DNA of 64,000 nt from Verpa conica (Eukaryota > Ascomycota > Pezizomycetes > Pezizales > Morchellaceae). Below the pieces are notes generated by a model. The model made no database searches, was not told the origin of the DNA, and worked only from the letters and a program-made list of their open reading frames with translations. The DNA is taken from assembly GCA_033030425.1 (NCBI GenBank), contig JAUFSD010000021.1, positions 868,001 through 932,000 of the forward strand, in the 5' to 3' direction. The translations under genes and the position numbers were made by a program. Shown here in pieces: positions 63,111-64,000 of this stretch (its first letter is position 1; every line of letters starts with the position of its first letter).

Positions 63111-64000
63111 GCTGAGAAGTATTTGACGGTGGGTAGATGCTATGTAAGGACTTGAGAAAGAAATAACAACCTTAAGCGTAGGCGTAGAGGAGAGAACGAG
63201 AGAGAGAAGAATTCAGGGGGGATGAAAGGCTTATTCCCGTGGAAATGTGATGCGAGGTGCGAACGTCGAGGGTTGGTCTTCAATGTATTACGAGACTAGT
63301 GGCTAGTCCTGGAGCTTGATTAATGACCTAGGGTAGCCTCGTCGCCACACAAAGACTGTAAGGACCCGTGATCGTGGAAAAGCTGCCGTGGACGAGGCTT
63401 CAAGATCTTATAGCGGGGTAGGCTTAACTTTTTAGGGCTGCTAGTTTACAAAAGAGGCGCCTCTACGAATTACCTTGGCCCTGCTCAGTAGGCTCGATTT
63501 ATCGTCACTTATATCTGCTCCATGCAATCGTACTTACTTTTTATAATTAAGTCCCGTGGCCTATATCTCAAACCCGTGTCATAACTCCTCTCAATTTCAG
63601 GGGTGTCGTATCTAACCCCAGCTTCCCCTAAGCTCTAAAAACGGGTCTCGTTAAGTACCCATATTGAAAACAGCTCGAGAAGAAACAAGGCTGTAAATGA
63701 CCACGTTGGCGCTGTGGGGAGTGCGTGCTAGAGGAAGTCTCGGAATCGCAATGCAGTTCCCCATCTCGCTAGTGGACTTCGACGTGACACAGTTCCCGTC
63801 CGGCTCTATGCCGTGATAATGTTCGCTTATCGATTGGCCCCGCTGTCTTAGGACTCTGCACCTGTGGTTTTCAGGATTCTGCAGAGGGAAGAATTCGGAA
63901 CGGAGGATCAGTCTTTGCTGTTTCAAATTATGAGTGTTTGAAGTAGATCTTGTCTCTTCGTGTTCTTAGTTGATCTCTTTTCTTCTACGTTTCAATGAGG
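63111..64000. other. Upstream region of the AlkB-type gene, window edge
   Basis: The 130 bases before the start codon are purine-rich on the plus strand (pyrimidine-rich on the coding strand), as expected for a promoter or leader. A minus-strand frame at 63651-63926 has no motif and is not called. Nothing else is seen before the window ends. Confidence 0.4.

Noticed and set aside
1..64000. CRISPR arrays, rRNA genes, intact tRNA genes
   Set aside because: None seen; regular spaced repeats are absent and no complete tRNA or rRNA signature was found by eye.

Overview
The window looks like nuclear DNA of a filamentous ascomycete with a sparse, repeat-rich genome. The multi-exon genes have short introns (mostly 50-120 bp) with GT..AG ends and CTAAC/CTAAT branch sites. 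The gene set is fungal: a Gcr1_C transcription factor, an areA GATA-like (PF08550-type) protein, a Zn(II)2Cys6 motif and a Sou1/arabinitol-type dehydrogenase. About eight convincing genes in 64 kb, separated by deserts of up to 15 kb, fits a Pezizomycete such as a truffle relative. That placement is an inference, not a database match.

Left part (1-16.2 kb): mostly gene-free, CTAG-rich, decayed-looking DNA. It holds three minus-strand genes for small cysteine-rich, probably zinc-binding proteins (5.6, 7.2 and 13.0 kb) that share one C-terminal Trp/Cys/His pattern.

Middle part (16.3-42 kb): a two-exon gene with a BED-like finger, a Myb/SANT-like segment and a coiled coil (16.3-17.5 kb). Then comes a single-exon Gcr1_C transcription factor (23.9-25.5 kb), a five-exon short-chain dehydrogenase with a mitochondrial-type presequence (29.3-30.9 kb), a doubtful 76-residue reading frame (33.8 kb), and a two-exon GATA-like-domain gene (40.1-41.8 kb). 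I reconstructed the splice sites of these genes by hand; every junction keeps the reading frame.

Right part (42-64 kb): a 15 kb stretch with no supported gene. Its first part is rich in homopolymers and pyrimidines, and the rest returns to the decayed CTAG-rich texture. After it comes a ten-exon minus-strand gene (57.3-63.1 kb) for a protein of about 1,648 residues. This combines a disordered N-terminus, a complete Zn(II)2Cys6 cluster encoded across an intron, a segment that resembles an SRA/YDG (modified-cytosine-reading) domain, two probable zinc ribbons, and an AlkB-type 2-oxoglutarate/Fe(II) dioxygenase core. If the SRA-like reading is right, this is a candidate eraser or repair enzyme for modified DNA, and it is the most interesting object in the window.

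The genes do not form one obvious pathway. Four of the eight (BED/Myb, Gcr1_C, GATA-like, Zn2Cys6-AlkB) are probable nuclear or DNA-associated proteins, the dehydrogenase is metabolic, and the three small cysteine-rich proteins are unassigned.
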